A DNA stretch of 64,000 bases, taken from Aspidiotus rigidus (taxonomy: Eukaryota > Arthropoda > Insecta > Hemiptera > Diaspididae). The stretch lies in contig JAVHKY010000023.1 in NCBI GenBank assembly GCA_035079385.1, forward strand, positions 744,001 through 808,000, given 5' to 3'. Shown one piece after another: positions 50,263-60,751 of this stretch; position 1 is the first letter of the stretch; every line of letters begins with the position of its first letter. A program made the translations under genes and the position numbers. The notes under the pieces were generated by a model. The model saw only the letters and a list, made by a program, of their open reading frames with translations, had not been told where the DNA came from and made no database searches.

Positions 50263-52754
50263 GTGCGAAGCCAAAGCCGAAGACGACGCGACGTTTCTAG
50301 CAAAACTTGAAAACCTCAATTTGTGGTGATTTCCTACCCTTTCAAAAATTCTGAAAAAAATATATGTTTGAGGTGACCGTCCAATACCTCATATATATTT
50401 TTTCCAGCTTGGGCCCTCTGTAACAACATACTTGAAAAAAAATTTAATTAAAAATATCAATTTTATATGGAATTTTCATTTTTTTTCCGCTCGAAAGGAT
50501 TATCATGAGTGGCCCTTGAGATGATTCATTTTCCTTCCAAAGCACGATTTTGCACGAGGATTCATACTTGAGAATTCAGGCGATTGAATATTTTACAGTT
50601 TGAAGTGTGATATCTGACAAAGAGATTCGCATTCAAGCTTTGTCATAACTACTCAAAACTTTTTTTCCCAACTCCAATTTATAAAGTTACTTTGCCATTT
50701 TATTACTTGCTTTGGATGCTTGATATCTTCAATACAACGATAAGAATTTCACCCAGAAATTTTGTATCGAAAGAGTGCGGTATAAACTTTGAAAAAACAC
50801 AATACAAGTCATATTCACCACGTACAACCCTACTGCAACTATAACTGGACTTATGCATGTCAACCGTAGAACCGAACAAGTCGTCAAGTAGTCTACTTTG
50901 ACGCGTTACTATGGCAACGCGTCGACGTATTTCACTGAACCACTCATTGCACAAGGTCTCTAATTTTACCTACAAACCATATCTATAGATTTTTTTTTTT
51001 TTCACTTTTGTCCAGCTAAATTTGCGTTTCATCCCACAATGCACTGGAGACTTTCCCTGTAATCTATACAGCTCCGAAGTCCGACCCTGTGACGTCAAAT
51101 TCACAATTTGATGACATCATAAGTTAGCCTTGTGACGTCACAATTTACTTTTTTCAGATTCCACGTGCCTCATAAAACAGGTTCCTACGACCACTCCGAC
51201 CACTCGTTTCACTCCGTTAAAGAACCCGTGAGTTTTTTTTTCAAGTTCCCCCTTTTATCATATATATAGCTTGCAGTCAAAATTTTTCCAAGTCCCCCTC
51301 CTATCATACATAGCTTGGAAGTCGATATTTACGTAAGTCCCCTCCTATCATATATAGCTCGAGAGTGGACACTTCCCAAGTCCTCCTCCCACCAAAAATA
51401 TTTTATATCTGAAAGTATCCCTCGGTTTCCTACTCGCGGCGAACTGGAATCCATTTTCAATAATGTAATCTCACTTATTCCAATTCGAAGATAAGTAATC
51501 TTCACATACCCAAGAGAAATCTAAATTGCAAGCAGAATTTTCAATACGAAGTGAAAAGGTATCACCTAAAGAAAATTTGCTCCAGAAAACATATCAACGG
51601 TCTCGCACCGTTGCAATTATCACAACGTCTAATTGCAAATCTGACCAATATCCACCGGTTTATGCAGCGTTTACTCCGTGAATTTTACTTCGCACAGACG
51701 ACTACGGAAAATTGAAGCCCTAGAACAAGCTCGACAGAATAATTTTGGTACGCGTAACGTTTTACGACGATCTGCTCTATTTACGATTCACTTGGTCATT
51801 ATAAAATTATAAGACAAGTTCACCGAAGGCAGACTCAATAACCCGAATATGTATGAATTTTCACTACGTATGCACTCGAACTGGTTTTATAAGAGGTAAT
51901 TACCGAAGACAAACGTCGGCGTATTACGAAGAATTTCCTGACGCAAATTATCAAAACGTTCGTCGGATCGCGCACCGCGAACAGTGAAAAAAATATTGAT
52001 GACATTATTGAAAAAATTTTCGCATTATTTAATAATAATCCGACGTTTCTTTGTTCTTGTTCACATTTCGTCACCGCGTTTTGTCGTCCAGTTCACGCAC
52101 TTGTAGTTACGGAACGCTTGAGTATTTGAAAGGCGACCTGTTGAGCGTCGAAGGCTGTACGCGCGGGTAATGGCGTAAAAGTTTTCATTTCAACCCGAAA
52201 ATATTCGCTCCCGTGAAGCTGATAAGATTTACATTGAAAAGTTTCCGACAATTAAAGACACAAAACACTGACAGAAAAGTTTTCGCGAGAAAATTGCTTA
52301 ATTGTGCGCCATTTATTCTACGGCGAGTTTTGTCGCGTAATTCTTTCTGGAAAAAAATAATAATAATAACGATAACACGTGCATTGAAGAATGATGCGAA
52401 AATCCACGTAAAGCACGCTCCAGAAGTAGAGAACTAATTTATTGCATCTACATTTTAAAATTAATTTCTCATCTTTATGGAATTCTTATGTGTATTCTGT
52501 ATAATAACTTGACAGTTAGATAGTAAAAAATTAAGTACCGTAAGTCATTTTCTCACAAAAATCGTTACGACTGAGGTTACCGCGTGATGAGTACTCGTTT
52601 TTTTTAAATCGATTAATTTAATATTCTTAAATGTTGATAAGTAGTGTGTTGTAATTATGTAAAAAAATGAACTCATGATAGAAAAACTTTGATGCATTAA
52701 AACATAAACAAGGCGTATGCGAAATCGAATACGGTTCAGTCGCACATACTTGTA
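50263..52754. other. Unassigned sequence with a composite-repeat piece at 51.05-51.4 kb
   Basis: No gene is recognised. About 51070-51380 carries tgacgtca words, the phrase cataaaacaggttcctacga with cactccgttaaagaac (also near 20308), and three degenerate 45-bp units (tcctatcatatatagctcga). The remainder shows nothing I can name. Confidence 0.5.
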
Positions 52755-52875
52755 GTGTCTACAAGTCTCCCAAAGTGTCTCTTGGGTGTACATCAAGGTT
52801 CCGAATTGGGTTCCTATCAATTTCTATTCTACTGTGATGTAGACGGTCAAACTACCCACATAACGACCAGGGATT
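52755..52875 (+). pseudogene. Possible RTE-like RT scrap
   Basis: The frame reads LLGVHQGSELGSYQFLFYCD, which resembles the GVHQGSALSPFLF motif of RTE-clade LINEs. It is only about 30 residues with several mismatches. No other RT motif is found nearby. This could be chance. Confidence 0.35.
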
Positions 52876-54869
52876 TGAAATTATCGCCAATCTGCGAGAG
52901 CCTGACCAGCCAAAGAGACGCAACTCATCATTCTCATTCGGTAGGAGTATTTTAGACAAAACTGATCAAAAGAGGTCGACTCTATTCGGAAGTATGAATA
53001 GGATACGAATCAACTATACGTAGATCGGATAGGTCAAGGGGGGAAAGGAGACAAAGGCTCATTCCTACCAATGAAAGAGCTGATCCCTCTCAGAGGTCAC
53101 TCCCACACAGCTAGCTCAGATGGCGGTAGAACCTAATGGGACTCTTAAACGGAGGGAGTGAACTTCTCACATAGGAAAACGCATACTGTCGTCAATTCTG
53201 AGAAATTTGGCTTACACAAGTATCAAAAAATGATAGAAATAACTGAATGGAAAACCAGACTCTTCGCTCGGATAGATCGGCTTTCTCATCGAGCCTAACG
53301 GTGATCAAAGGGGCGGTTCGGACTACCTCTAAAACTGACTGATCAGGTCAGGAAACCAACTACAGTAAGAGGGCAAAGACGATCAAATAAAAAAGACAAT
53401 TTAGGTAGCCGAAAAACAAAACTATTGTAGATGAGGCGAAGCGCCAATAATAGGCTCTTTTTCCCTACATGATCCACAGGTAGTTACCAAGCTGACAGAG
53501 CGGAAACACCCACCCGACATACGAATACTAAGAGGGAGGGGGGACGTCGGCGACGCATGATACACGCCTGTCAGGGGAAGAAATTTACCACCTATCGAAA
53601 AGGAACTCACGGCCGAAGCCCTCATCTGACGTCGAAGGTCTGCCTAGAAATAACTCCTCTGTAAATAACTGATGGAATCAAGATGTTGAAAGGTACTACG
53701 GAAAATATAATTTATACGACCACAAAGAATGATACATATTTGTGTACGATATCGTTATTTCATATTCCTAGACATTTAGGTGGTGGACCTCCACGACGAC
53801 AATCAGGTGTGGCTTCCAAAGAGCTCAGATGTAGTCTTCGATTTCGATGGTGGGCGGAACCGCAAACAATGAAAATCGTCTGGGCGGAAGGTAGCTCAGA
53901 TTCGAGGTGATATCCCATAACCCTCAATCTTCACGCTTCTGGGGGTCGCATTACATCCCTTGTGGACTACACAGCTCCCCGCGGGAGCGGCAAGGTTTTA
54001 TACTCGGCCGTCGGCCATATCACGGGATTTGAACTGCCTTTTCCAGTAGATTATTGATGGTCTGAATAGACTTCTCTACCTTCGGGTGACTGGGTGCTAG
54101 GGCGGAGTCTCGTTGGATGTGGAGTTGAATAAAACTGTGGCACTTAGGCTGTGCCTCTAAGTGGGTAATGCACCACACAGATTCACTGACACATCACGAA
54201 ATTTATTATCGCATCTCGGCTATCTCGCGAATAAAGGGGCAGACGCAAAGAATCGTCGCACCACGGGACCGAACGGAGTTACACATGGCTACAAGGGCGT
54301 TTCTCGTAGGAGCACACGCTTTTCGCACCAAAACGCTGGGAGTAACTGACTTCAGAAACCGTGCGAAAGCTCGGCATCGGTACCGAAGGACAGTCGGGCA
54401 CGTATCGCTGCGTCTCCTACCACCGAAACGAAAAGAAATCGGACGAATTAGATTCATCGAGCAACATCATGCCACTCGATAAATCGAGGAGAGGGAAAAA
54501 TTCATAGCCGATAAAAATACCGACCATGTAGGACAAGATAAAAGTGGAAAAGTAGATAACCTCTCGCGCTATCGAGCGAACTCAAATAGGCGGAGTAGGA
54601 AAAGACGAAAAGGAAGAGCGAGAGAAGCAAATTCGATTAGAAAGTAACGGTATTCGTTTCGTAGGTAAGAGAAACACACGACACACACACATACATACCT
54701 CCTAGCTCGGTATCGCTCGCTCGAAATCCCTGTGACTTCACACTACATATCCAAATATCTACAAAATCTTGCAGATTGCTAGATACCCTTCGTATGTGAA
54801 CGATTCAAGGTTAGTCGTACATACGAGTAGAAAGATCCAATAAGAAGGATAAACCACCTGGTCTACCAT
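52876..54869. other. Unassigned sequence
   Basis: No gene is recognised. Frames at about 54168-54482 are Arg-rich and motif-free. They precede an R1-like LINE remnant and might be its decayed upstream part, but I see no zinc knuckle or endonuclease motif. Confidence 0.45.
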
Positions 54870-56200
54870 ATCATACACCTTGTCTGCTGGACAATGTTGT
54901 GAAATTTGATAGACAATCGACTGGAGAGTTATCTGAAGGAAAGATATATAATCTCTAGTAGCCAGTACGGTTTTCAAACTGGATGCTGTACATCAGATGC
55001 TGGGATCCGGTTGAAGAGGACAGTCGAGTCAGTGATTGCTACGCGCCAGTTTTGCGCAGCCGTCAGCCTCGACATAAGAAATGCGTTCGATTCGATTTCA
55101 TGGAAGAGGATATTGGAAGCTTGTGTGGACGTTGGAGGGCTCGCATACCTGCTCAGGGTGATCAGCTATATAGCTGTCGTGAAATCCAAGCAGAGACGCC
55201 TGCTGGTACGGTAAAGCGCCCTGTTACTTGTGGGGCGTCGCAGAGGTTGGTTCTTGGGCCGCTTTTGTGGTGCGTTGCATTTAACGGAATATTTGAGGTG
55301 GAGTTGCCACCGGGTGTTAAGCTTATCTGCTATGCGGATGACACCCTTGTGGTATGCACCGCCGAAACAACTGTAGCGGTGGAGAGCAGGGCAAACCGGG
55401 CTTTAGAGGTAGTAATGCATTGGATCGAGTCGACTGGACTCGAACTTACAGCTGGTACGACGGAGGCCATTTTATCCACGACCCGTCAGAAGTTCAGTCC
55501 ACCCACCTTTTACCTGCAAGGTGTGGAAATAGCAACCAAGAAGCGAATGAAGTACCTGGCCATCTGATTTAACTCAACGCTGAGCTTCAGGCACCGTTTC
55601 CTGATAGCAGCGGAAAAGGCGGACCGGGTAGTTGGATACTTGAGCCGCGCCGATGAGGAACCTAGGAGAAACGAGAGAAGCAAGAAGAAGGATCATGATG
55701 AACACCCCCTTGTCGGTCCTCCTATATGGTACCCCAGTGTGGGCCGACTCCATGAAGATACCATACAGAAGGAGAGAGATGGTAAAGATCAAACGAAGAG
55801 CTGCGCTGAGGTGTGTTAGTGCCTACCGCACTGTCTCGACAGAGGCTCTTTGTGTATTAGCACGTTCACCACTTTTCGAGCTCCTTGCTGAGGAGAGAGC
55901 GGTGGTGTTCAAAGCAAAGACGACAACGACGACCAATTAAAAACCTTTATGGGTCAAGCAAAAGAGACCAGGCGCTCCTTGCTTGTAAAATGGAAAGAAA
56001 GAATTTCTCAGAGTGAGCTGAGTACATGGACAACCTGTGTGCTAATAAGTGACCTTGGTGAATGGATGAACCGACACCGTGGTCAGCTGATCTTTCACTT
56101 GACGCAGGTGTCAAGCGGCCATGGCTACTTCAACAAGTACCTTTACGAGAAGTTAAGGGAAGTTAAGTAGGCAACGTGTTCGCACTGTAACCAAGGGCGG
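54870..56200 (+). pseudogene. R1-like LINE ORF2 remnant (RT to C-terminus)
   Basis: Plus-strand pieces in order. SQYGFQTGCCTSDAGIRLKR and VSLDIRNAFDSISWKR (54906-55214) are RT fingers and motif A. Then a frame change leads to LVLGPLLWCVAFNGIF and KLICYADDTLVVCTAE (about 55230-55380), motif B with YADD. MKYLAI (thumb) is followed by a stop at 55566. 55653-55940 has LLYGTPVWADSMK and RRAALRCVSAYRTVSTEALC. 55949-56170 has LGEWMNRHRGQLIFHLTQVS and GHGYFNKYL, with a Cys-containing tail (CSHCNQG) at about 56178. SLDIRNAFDS and the C-terminal GHG.F..YL motif fit the R1 clade. Several frameshifts make it non-functional. Confidence 0.87.
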
Positions 56201-56386
56201 GGCTACTCGCGGACGAAAATTTTCTGAAAGTACCCCCAACAAAAGAGAGAGCGGGTTCCTACTTCAAAAAAAAAATCGGTATTACTTCAGGGCATTGCAT
56301 CGAAAGCGGGATAAAATCGATTTAGCTATTTCTAGTTTGGAATACAAGGTGTATAATTCTACCTTAGAGCTGGGGGTTGAAGGAAG
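56201..56386. other. Composite-repeat module between LINE and PLE
   Basis: 56210-56270 contains cggacgaaaattttctgaaa, cccaacaaaagagagagcgg and gttcctac, the module also seen at 11776-11825 and 20525-20610. No gene. Confidence 0.55.
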
Positions 56387-56398
56387 ACCCGTAAGACG

Positions 56399-58244
56399 TA
56401 GAGAAATATACTCAAAGAGAGTAACGAACAAATACAAGAAGCGCACAATATTATAAACAGACCGAGCGCTTTCGACTAAACAGTCATTCTCACGGTATAG
56501 AAAGCGACTGAACCCAACACCAACGAGAACAAGAAACTACGAACGAGGAGGTCATGACTGAACCAGCGAGTCATCGAAATGTGAATCATTCTCATAGACT
56601 AATTCAATCAATCCCTCATCAGGAACGTACCTATTCACCATGGTAATGTCTTTAATATTTCGGTGACGATGAATTTCAATTTCTTCCAAAGCCAAGCGCC
56701 TAAAATAAGATTTCTCCCTGTGGAGGAGAACTTCGGATCCCTCTTTGAGGCTGTGACCGCATTCAATTAAGTGGTCAGCAAACGCCGACTCCCCTACTTT
56801 TCTTTTTTCCCATGCTTTTCTATGTTCATCAAAACTAATTTTGAATTGACGGCTAGTCATCCCTATGTACACACTCGGGCAATCACCACAGGCCACCCTA
56901 TAAACACCCTCCCTCTCAGCCATCGGAATCGGATCCTTTAACTTGACCAAGAGGCTCTTCACCGTATTGGTACTATAAAACGCCGGTCGGAAACCAAAGG
57001 GACGGAGGACACGGCTCACCTCCGAAGAAAACTTCCCCAAAAACGGCATCCTAATCCAACGTTTACGCCTATCAAGATGCAACTGGCGGGGGAGGGGGTA
57101 GTTAAGTCGAGACTTTTTCTTGTAAGTCTCCTACGGACCATGAGGTCAATGTCCACTTTCACCTGATTCACTCTAGCCAAGTGCTTTATCGTCACGAGTT
57201 CCTTATTAAACGCTACCTCACTCAAAGGGATCTGAGTGAGGCGATGTATTAAACTGTTAAATGTGGCAACTTTATGGGCAAAAGGTACGAAAGACGACCC
57301 GTGGATAGTAATATCGGTCGAAGTACTTTTTCGGTAAATACCGAAATCATGGACACCGTCAATGACGGATATGGTTATGTCCAAAAAATTTATTGATGAG
57401 CCGCCAACTTCAAGAGTGAACTTGATGGACGGATATAAACTATTTAAATATGCTAGAAACTCACTAAGGAGCTCCGCGGGACCGGTCCACGCACACAATA
57501 TGTCATCTACGTACCTATGCCAATAGAAAACGTGATTCAAAAACACCTGGCCCGAGGAAAACAGGTCGACCTCAAATTTAGACATAAAGACCTCCGAAAT
57601 AAGAGAGCCTAAAGGTGAACCAAAAGGGATCCCTACCTCCTCAGGGAACTCGAAATATTTATCATCGAACTTACAAAAATTAGGTGACCAACAGGCGTTT
57701 AAAAGGTCAAAGAATTCACCAAATTCATTATGAGGAGTGCCACAGTCTACGAGCAGTTTGCCTATTTGTTGCATAGTGGTAGCCTTGGGAATGTTAGGAA
57801 AAAGCCCAACGACATCAAACGAGCACAGAATGGAACCCGGAGGAAGGATTGTGTCCTTCAATTTTTCAGCCAGGGCGCTCGAATTCTTTACTGAATAGGG
57901 AGACTCAACCTCCACACGAGCTTTGAACCAACCATCGAGGAACTTAGCGAGGGAGTATGTAGGGGAGGAAACGAAGGAAACAACCGGCCGCAACGGCACA
58001 TTTTCTTTGTGTACCTTCGGCAACCCGTAAAGGAGGGGAGGAGCGGGATTCGGCTCCAAGATAGCTTTCTTTAGAGATGGGCTCTTAATGATTACCTCAC
58101 TACCATTAATAAGTTTTCTAGCCTCTTTAACGAATTTTGGAAAATCGAAGAGGGGGGCCTCCTTAGCCCAACATTGGCCAAGTACCTCGTAAACCTTAGA
58201 GACGTAGGAAGCCTTATTCATCACTACGACGGCATTCCCTTTGT
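56399..58244. repeat. Left arm of the PLE F palindrome
   Basis: Reverse complement of 58856-60701, equal in length (no net indel). I noticed about four substitutions, for example a Trp for Gly codon near 58169 and a Ser for Pro codon near 56785. The inner end falls in the codons for DKGNAVVV of RT. Confidence 0.95.
56552..58244 (-). pseudogene. 5'-truncated inverted RT/endonuclease copy in PLE F
   Basis: The minus strand encodes RT from GNAVVVMNKASYVSK onward through motifs A (CSFDVVGLFPNIP), B (GSPLGSLISEVFM) and RYVDD, then the post-RT region (57016-58244). The endonuclease (56552-57082) has GVYRVACGDCPSVYIGMTSR and EHRKAWEKRKVGESAFADHL. It shares with the right arm a one-base deletion between the two parts, so both come from the same parent copy. 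It lacks the N-terminal third and any obvious promoter. Confidence 0.92.
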
Positions 58245-60084
58245 GAAATTTCAATTTTATTCCGATAGTGCTTTAACCACCAAGAAATTGGAAAACTTCA
58301 TGACAAAGAAATGGATTCGTACTGAGTTGAGGAGGTGGCATAGTTTACTCAACGTTACCACCAGACTCAACCTTCTTGTGCATTCGCGGCTGTCTAGCCT
58401 ACTCCACCACGGTGAGTTCGATCCATTTATTCATTCTATAAATGAGGTTTGTCGTGAATTTGAGTTGAAATTAAAAGAAAAGAAAAATCGGAAGCTTACT
58501 TCCCTCCTAAGTTCTAAGATGAGGGATGACGAATTAGATCTAGGTGACGATGGAATTATCCAACAGTTTCAGCCCCGTGTCATAAATCATAGTAACACGG
58601 AGTTCAACCGTGATGAGATGACACTCCTAGAGAAGGGATTGAAGTTCGGGCTCCCCCCTCTCAAAAATCAGGAGACGTTGGCAAATGTTGTAGCCGATTT
58701 GGCTATAAAAATCGGCCCTGGTGTAAATACCCAGAAAAAATGTGCGGAAATTGTTCGTAACACCCCCCTCCCTCGCATAAGTGAGGCAGGGAGTGAATTG
58801 ATAGTGGGTCTGAGGAGGAAGATTAAGGAGGAAAAGTTAGTTATTACCAAAGCTGACAAAGGGAATGCCGTCGTAGTGATGAATAAGGCTTCCTACGTCT
58901 CTAAGGTTTACGAGGTACTTGGCCAATGTGGGGCTAAGGAGGCCCCCCTCTTCGATTTTCCAAAATTCGTTAAAGAGGCTAGAAAACTTATTAATGGTAG
59001 TGAGGTAATCATTAAGAGCCCATCTCTAAAGAAAGCTATCTTGGAGCCGAATCCCGCTCCTCCCCTCCTTTACGGGTTGCCGAAGGTACACAAAGAAAAT
59101 GTGCCGTTGCGGCCGGTTGTTTCCTTCGTTTCCTCCCCTACATACTCCCTCGCTAAGTTCCTCGATGGTTGGTTCAAAGCTCGTGTGGAGGTTGAGTCTC
59201 CCTATTCAGTAAAGAATTCGAGCGCCCTGGCTGAAAAATTGAAGGACACAATCCTTCCTCCGGGTTCCATTCTGTGCTCGTTTGATGTCGTTGGGCTTTT
59301 TCCTAACATTCCCAAGGCTACCACTATGCAACAAATAGGCAAACTGCTCGTAGACTGTGGCACTCCTCATAATGAATTTGGTGAATTCTTTGACCTTTTA
59401 AACGCCTGTTGGTCACCTAATTTTTGTAAGTTCGATGATAAATATTTCGAGTTCCCTGAGGAGGTAGGGATCCCTTTTGGTTCACCTTTAGGCTCTCTTA
59501 TTTCGGAGGTCTTTATGTCTAAATTTGAGGTCGACCTGTTTTCCTCGGGCCAGGTGTTTTTGAATCACGTTTTCTATTGGCATAGGTACGTAGATGACAT
59601 ATTGTGTGCGTGGACCGGTCCCGCGGAGCTCCTTAGTGAGTTTCTAGCATATTTAAATAGTTTATATCCGTCCATCAAGTTCACTCTTGAAGTTGGCGGC
59701 TCATCAATAAATTTTTTGGACATAACCATATCCGTCATTGACGGTGTCCATGATTTCGGTATTTACCGAAAAAGTACTTCGACCGATATTACTATCCACG
59801 GGTCGTCTTTCGTACCTTTTGCCCATAAAGTTGCCACATTTAACAGTTTAATACATCGCCTCACTCAGATCCCTTTGAGTGAGGTAGCGTTTAATAAGGA
59901 ACTCGTGACGATAAAGCACTTGGCTAGAGTGAATCAGGTGAAAGTGGACATTGACCTCATGGTCCGTAGGAGACTTACAAGAAAAAGTCTCGACTTAACT
60001 ACCCCCTCCCCCGCCAGTTGCATCTTGATAGGCGTAAACGTTGGATTAGGATGCCGTTTTTGGGGAAGTTTTCTTCGGAGGTGA
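58174..60084 (+). CDS. PLE F reverse transcriptase (right copy)
   Basis: A 636-residue frame. The first ~22 residues come from the antisense of the left arm, so the ATG at 58174 is not native. PLE-like sequence starts at about residue 23 (KFQFYSDSALTTKKLENFM). Then come the conserved N-terminal region (KKWIRTELRRWH, ANVVADLAIKIGPG), ITKADKGNAVVV, the GLPKVHKENVPLRPVVSF block, motif A with D371 (SFDVVGLFPNIP), motif B (GSPLGSLISEVFM) and YVDD at 472-475. No RNase H follows, as expected for PLEs. The frame drifts at about 60008, where a one-base deletion in a C/T-rich stretch moves the endonuclease into the -1 frame. RT itself is intact. Confidence 0.92.
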   Translation: MAKYLVNLRDVGSLIHHYDGIPFVKFQFYSDSALTTKKLENFMTKKWIRTELRRWHSLLNVTTRLNLLVHSRLSSLLHHGEFDPFIHSINEVCREFELKLKEKKNRKLTSLLSSKMRDDELDLGDDGIIQQFQPRVINHSNTEFNRDEMTLLEKGLKFGLPPLKNQETLANVVADLAIKIGPGVNTQKKCAEIVRNTPLPRISEAGSELIVGLRRKIKEEKLVITKADKGNAVVVMNKASYVSKVYEVLGQCGAKEAPLFDFPKFVKEARKLINGSEVIIKSPSLKKAILEPNPAPPLLYGLPKVHKENVPLRPVVSFVSSPTYSLAKFLDGWFKARVEVESPYSVKNSSALAEKLKDTILPPGSILCSFDVVGLFPNIPKATTMQQIGKLLVDCGTPHNEFGEFFDLLNACWSPNFCKFDDKYFEFPEEVGIPFGSPLGSLISEVFMSKFEVDLFSSGQVFLNHVFYWHRYVDDILCAWTGPAELLSEFLAYLNSLYPSIKFTLEVGGSSINFLDITISVIDGVHDFGIYRKSTSTDITIHGSSFVPFAHKVATFNSLIHRLTQIPLSEVAFNKELVTIKHLARVNQVKVDIDLMVRRRLTRKSLDLTTPSPASCILIGVNVGLGCRFWGSFLRR

Positions 60085-60701
60085 GCCGTGTCCTCCGTCC
60101 CTTTGGTTTCCGACCGGCGTTTTATAGTACCAATACGGTGAAGAGCCTCTTGGTCAAGTTAAAGGATCCGATTCCGATGGCTGAGAGGGAGGGTGTTTAT
60201 AGGGTGGCCTGTGGTGATTGCCCGAGTGTGTACATAGGGATGACTAGCCGTCAATTCAAAATTAGTTTTGATGAACATAGAAAAGCATGGGAAAAAAGAA
60301 AAGTAGGGGAGCCGGCGTTTGCTGACCACTTAATTGAATGCGGTCACAGCCTCAAAGAGGGATCCGAAGTTCTCCTCCACAGGGAGAAATCTTATTTTAG
60401 GCGCTTGGCTTTGGAAGAAATTGAAATTCATCGTCACCGAAATATTAAAGACATTACCATGGTGAATAGGTACGTTCCTGATGAGGGATTGATTGAATTA
60501 GTCTATGAGAATGATTCACATTTCGATGACTCGCTGGTTCAGTCATGACCTCCTCGTTCGTAGTTTCTTGTTCTCGTTGGTGTTGGGTTCAGTCGCTTTC
60601 TATACCGTGAGAATGACTGTTTAGTCGAAAGCGCTCGGTCAGTTTATAATATTGTGCGGTTCTTGTATTTGTTCGTTACTCTCTTTGGGTATATTTCTCT
60701 A
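58856..60701. repeat. Right arm of the PLE F palindrome
   Basis: Partner of 56399-58244. It contains RT from the DKGNAVVV region to the 3' UTR, ending 38 nt before the element end. The spacer between arms (58245-58855) is the N-terminal coding part. Confidence 0.95.
60018..60548 (+). CDS. PLE F GIY-YIG endonuclease domain (176 aa)
   Basis: Cuts the target to prime reverse transcription. The frame overlaps the RT frame by 67 nt and is -1 relative to it; in copies A and D the same regions are fused in one frame. It contains RRKRWIRMPFLGKF and VLRPFGFRPAFY, the GIY-YIG core (GVY at 59-61 and YIG at 72-74), a Cys pair (ACGDC), EHRKAWEKRKVGEPAFADHL and the C-terminal VPDEGLIELVYENDSHFDDS. All key residues look present. 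Whether it is made depends on frameshifting or on an active sister copy. Confidence 0.9.
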   Translation: MHLDRRKRWIRMPFLGKFSSEVSRVLRPFGFRPAFYSTNTVKSLLVKLKDPIPMAEREGVYRVACGDCPSVYIGMTSRQFKISFDEHRKAWEKRKVGEPAFADHLIECGHSLKEGSEVLLHREKSYFRRLALEEIEIHRHRNIKDITMVNRYVPDEGLIELVYENDSHFDDSLVQS

Positions 60702-60751
60702 TGATGGATGACCGTAAAATTAAAAAACGCATTGATTCTACCCGTAAGACG

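Larger units (their letters stand above)
56399..60739 (+). mobile_element. Palindromic Penelope-like element F
   Basis: A single 4341-bp insertion bounded by the 12-bp target duplication acccgtaagacg (56387-56398 and 60740-60751). It consists of an inverted 5'-truncated copy (56399-58244), a 611-bp unique segment (58245-58855) and a second arm (58856-60701) that is the exact inverse of the first apart from a handful of substitutions. A 38-nt 3' tail follows. The two arms are the same length (1846 bp). The right copy is nearly full length and encodes RT and endonuclease. Because one target duplication surrounds both copies, they were inserted together. Confidence 0.95.

Noticed and set aside
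53422..54482. Possible R1 ORF1 or endonuclease upstream of the 54.9-kb RT remnant
   Set aside because: No zinc knuckle or endonuclease motifs could be read in any frame.
58100..58900. Palindrome of PLE F as an assembly or library artefact
   Set aside because: Not excluded, but less likely: arms differ by several substitutions, one 12-bp target duplication encloses the whole, and copies A and D show the same architecture with shorter arms.
26575..60633. Hammerhead ribozyme in the 3' UTR hairpins of PLE copies A, D and F
   Set aside because: The inner stem followed by GAAA is suggestive, but the CUGANGA half is not conserved (ttgacaa in A and D, gtgagaa in F), and I could not form stems I and III with a cleavage site. 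The alternative 7-bp outer stem explains the conservation better.
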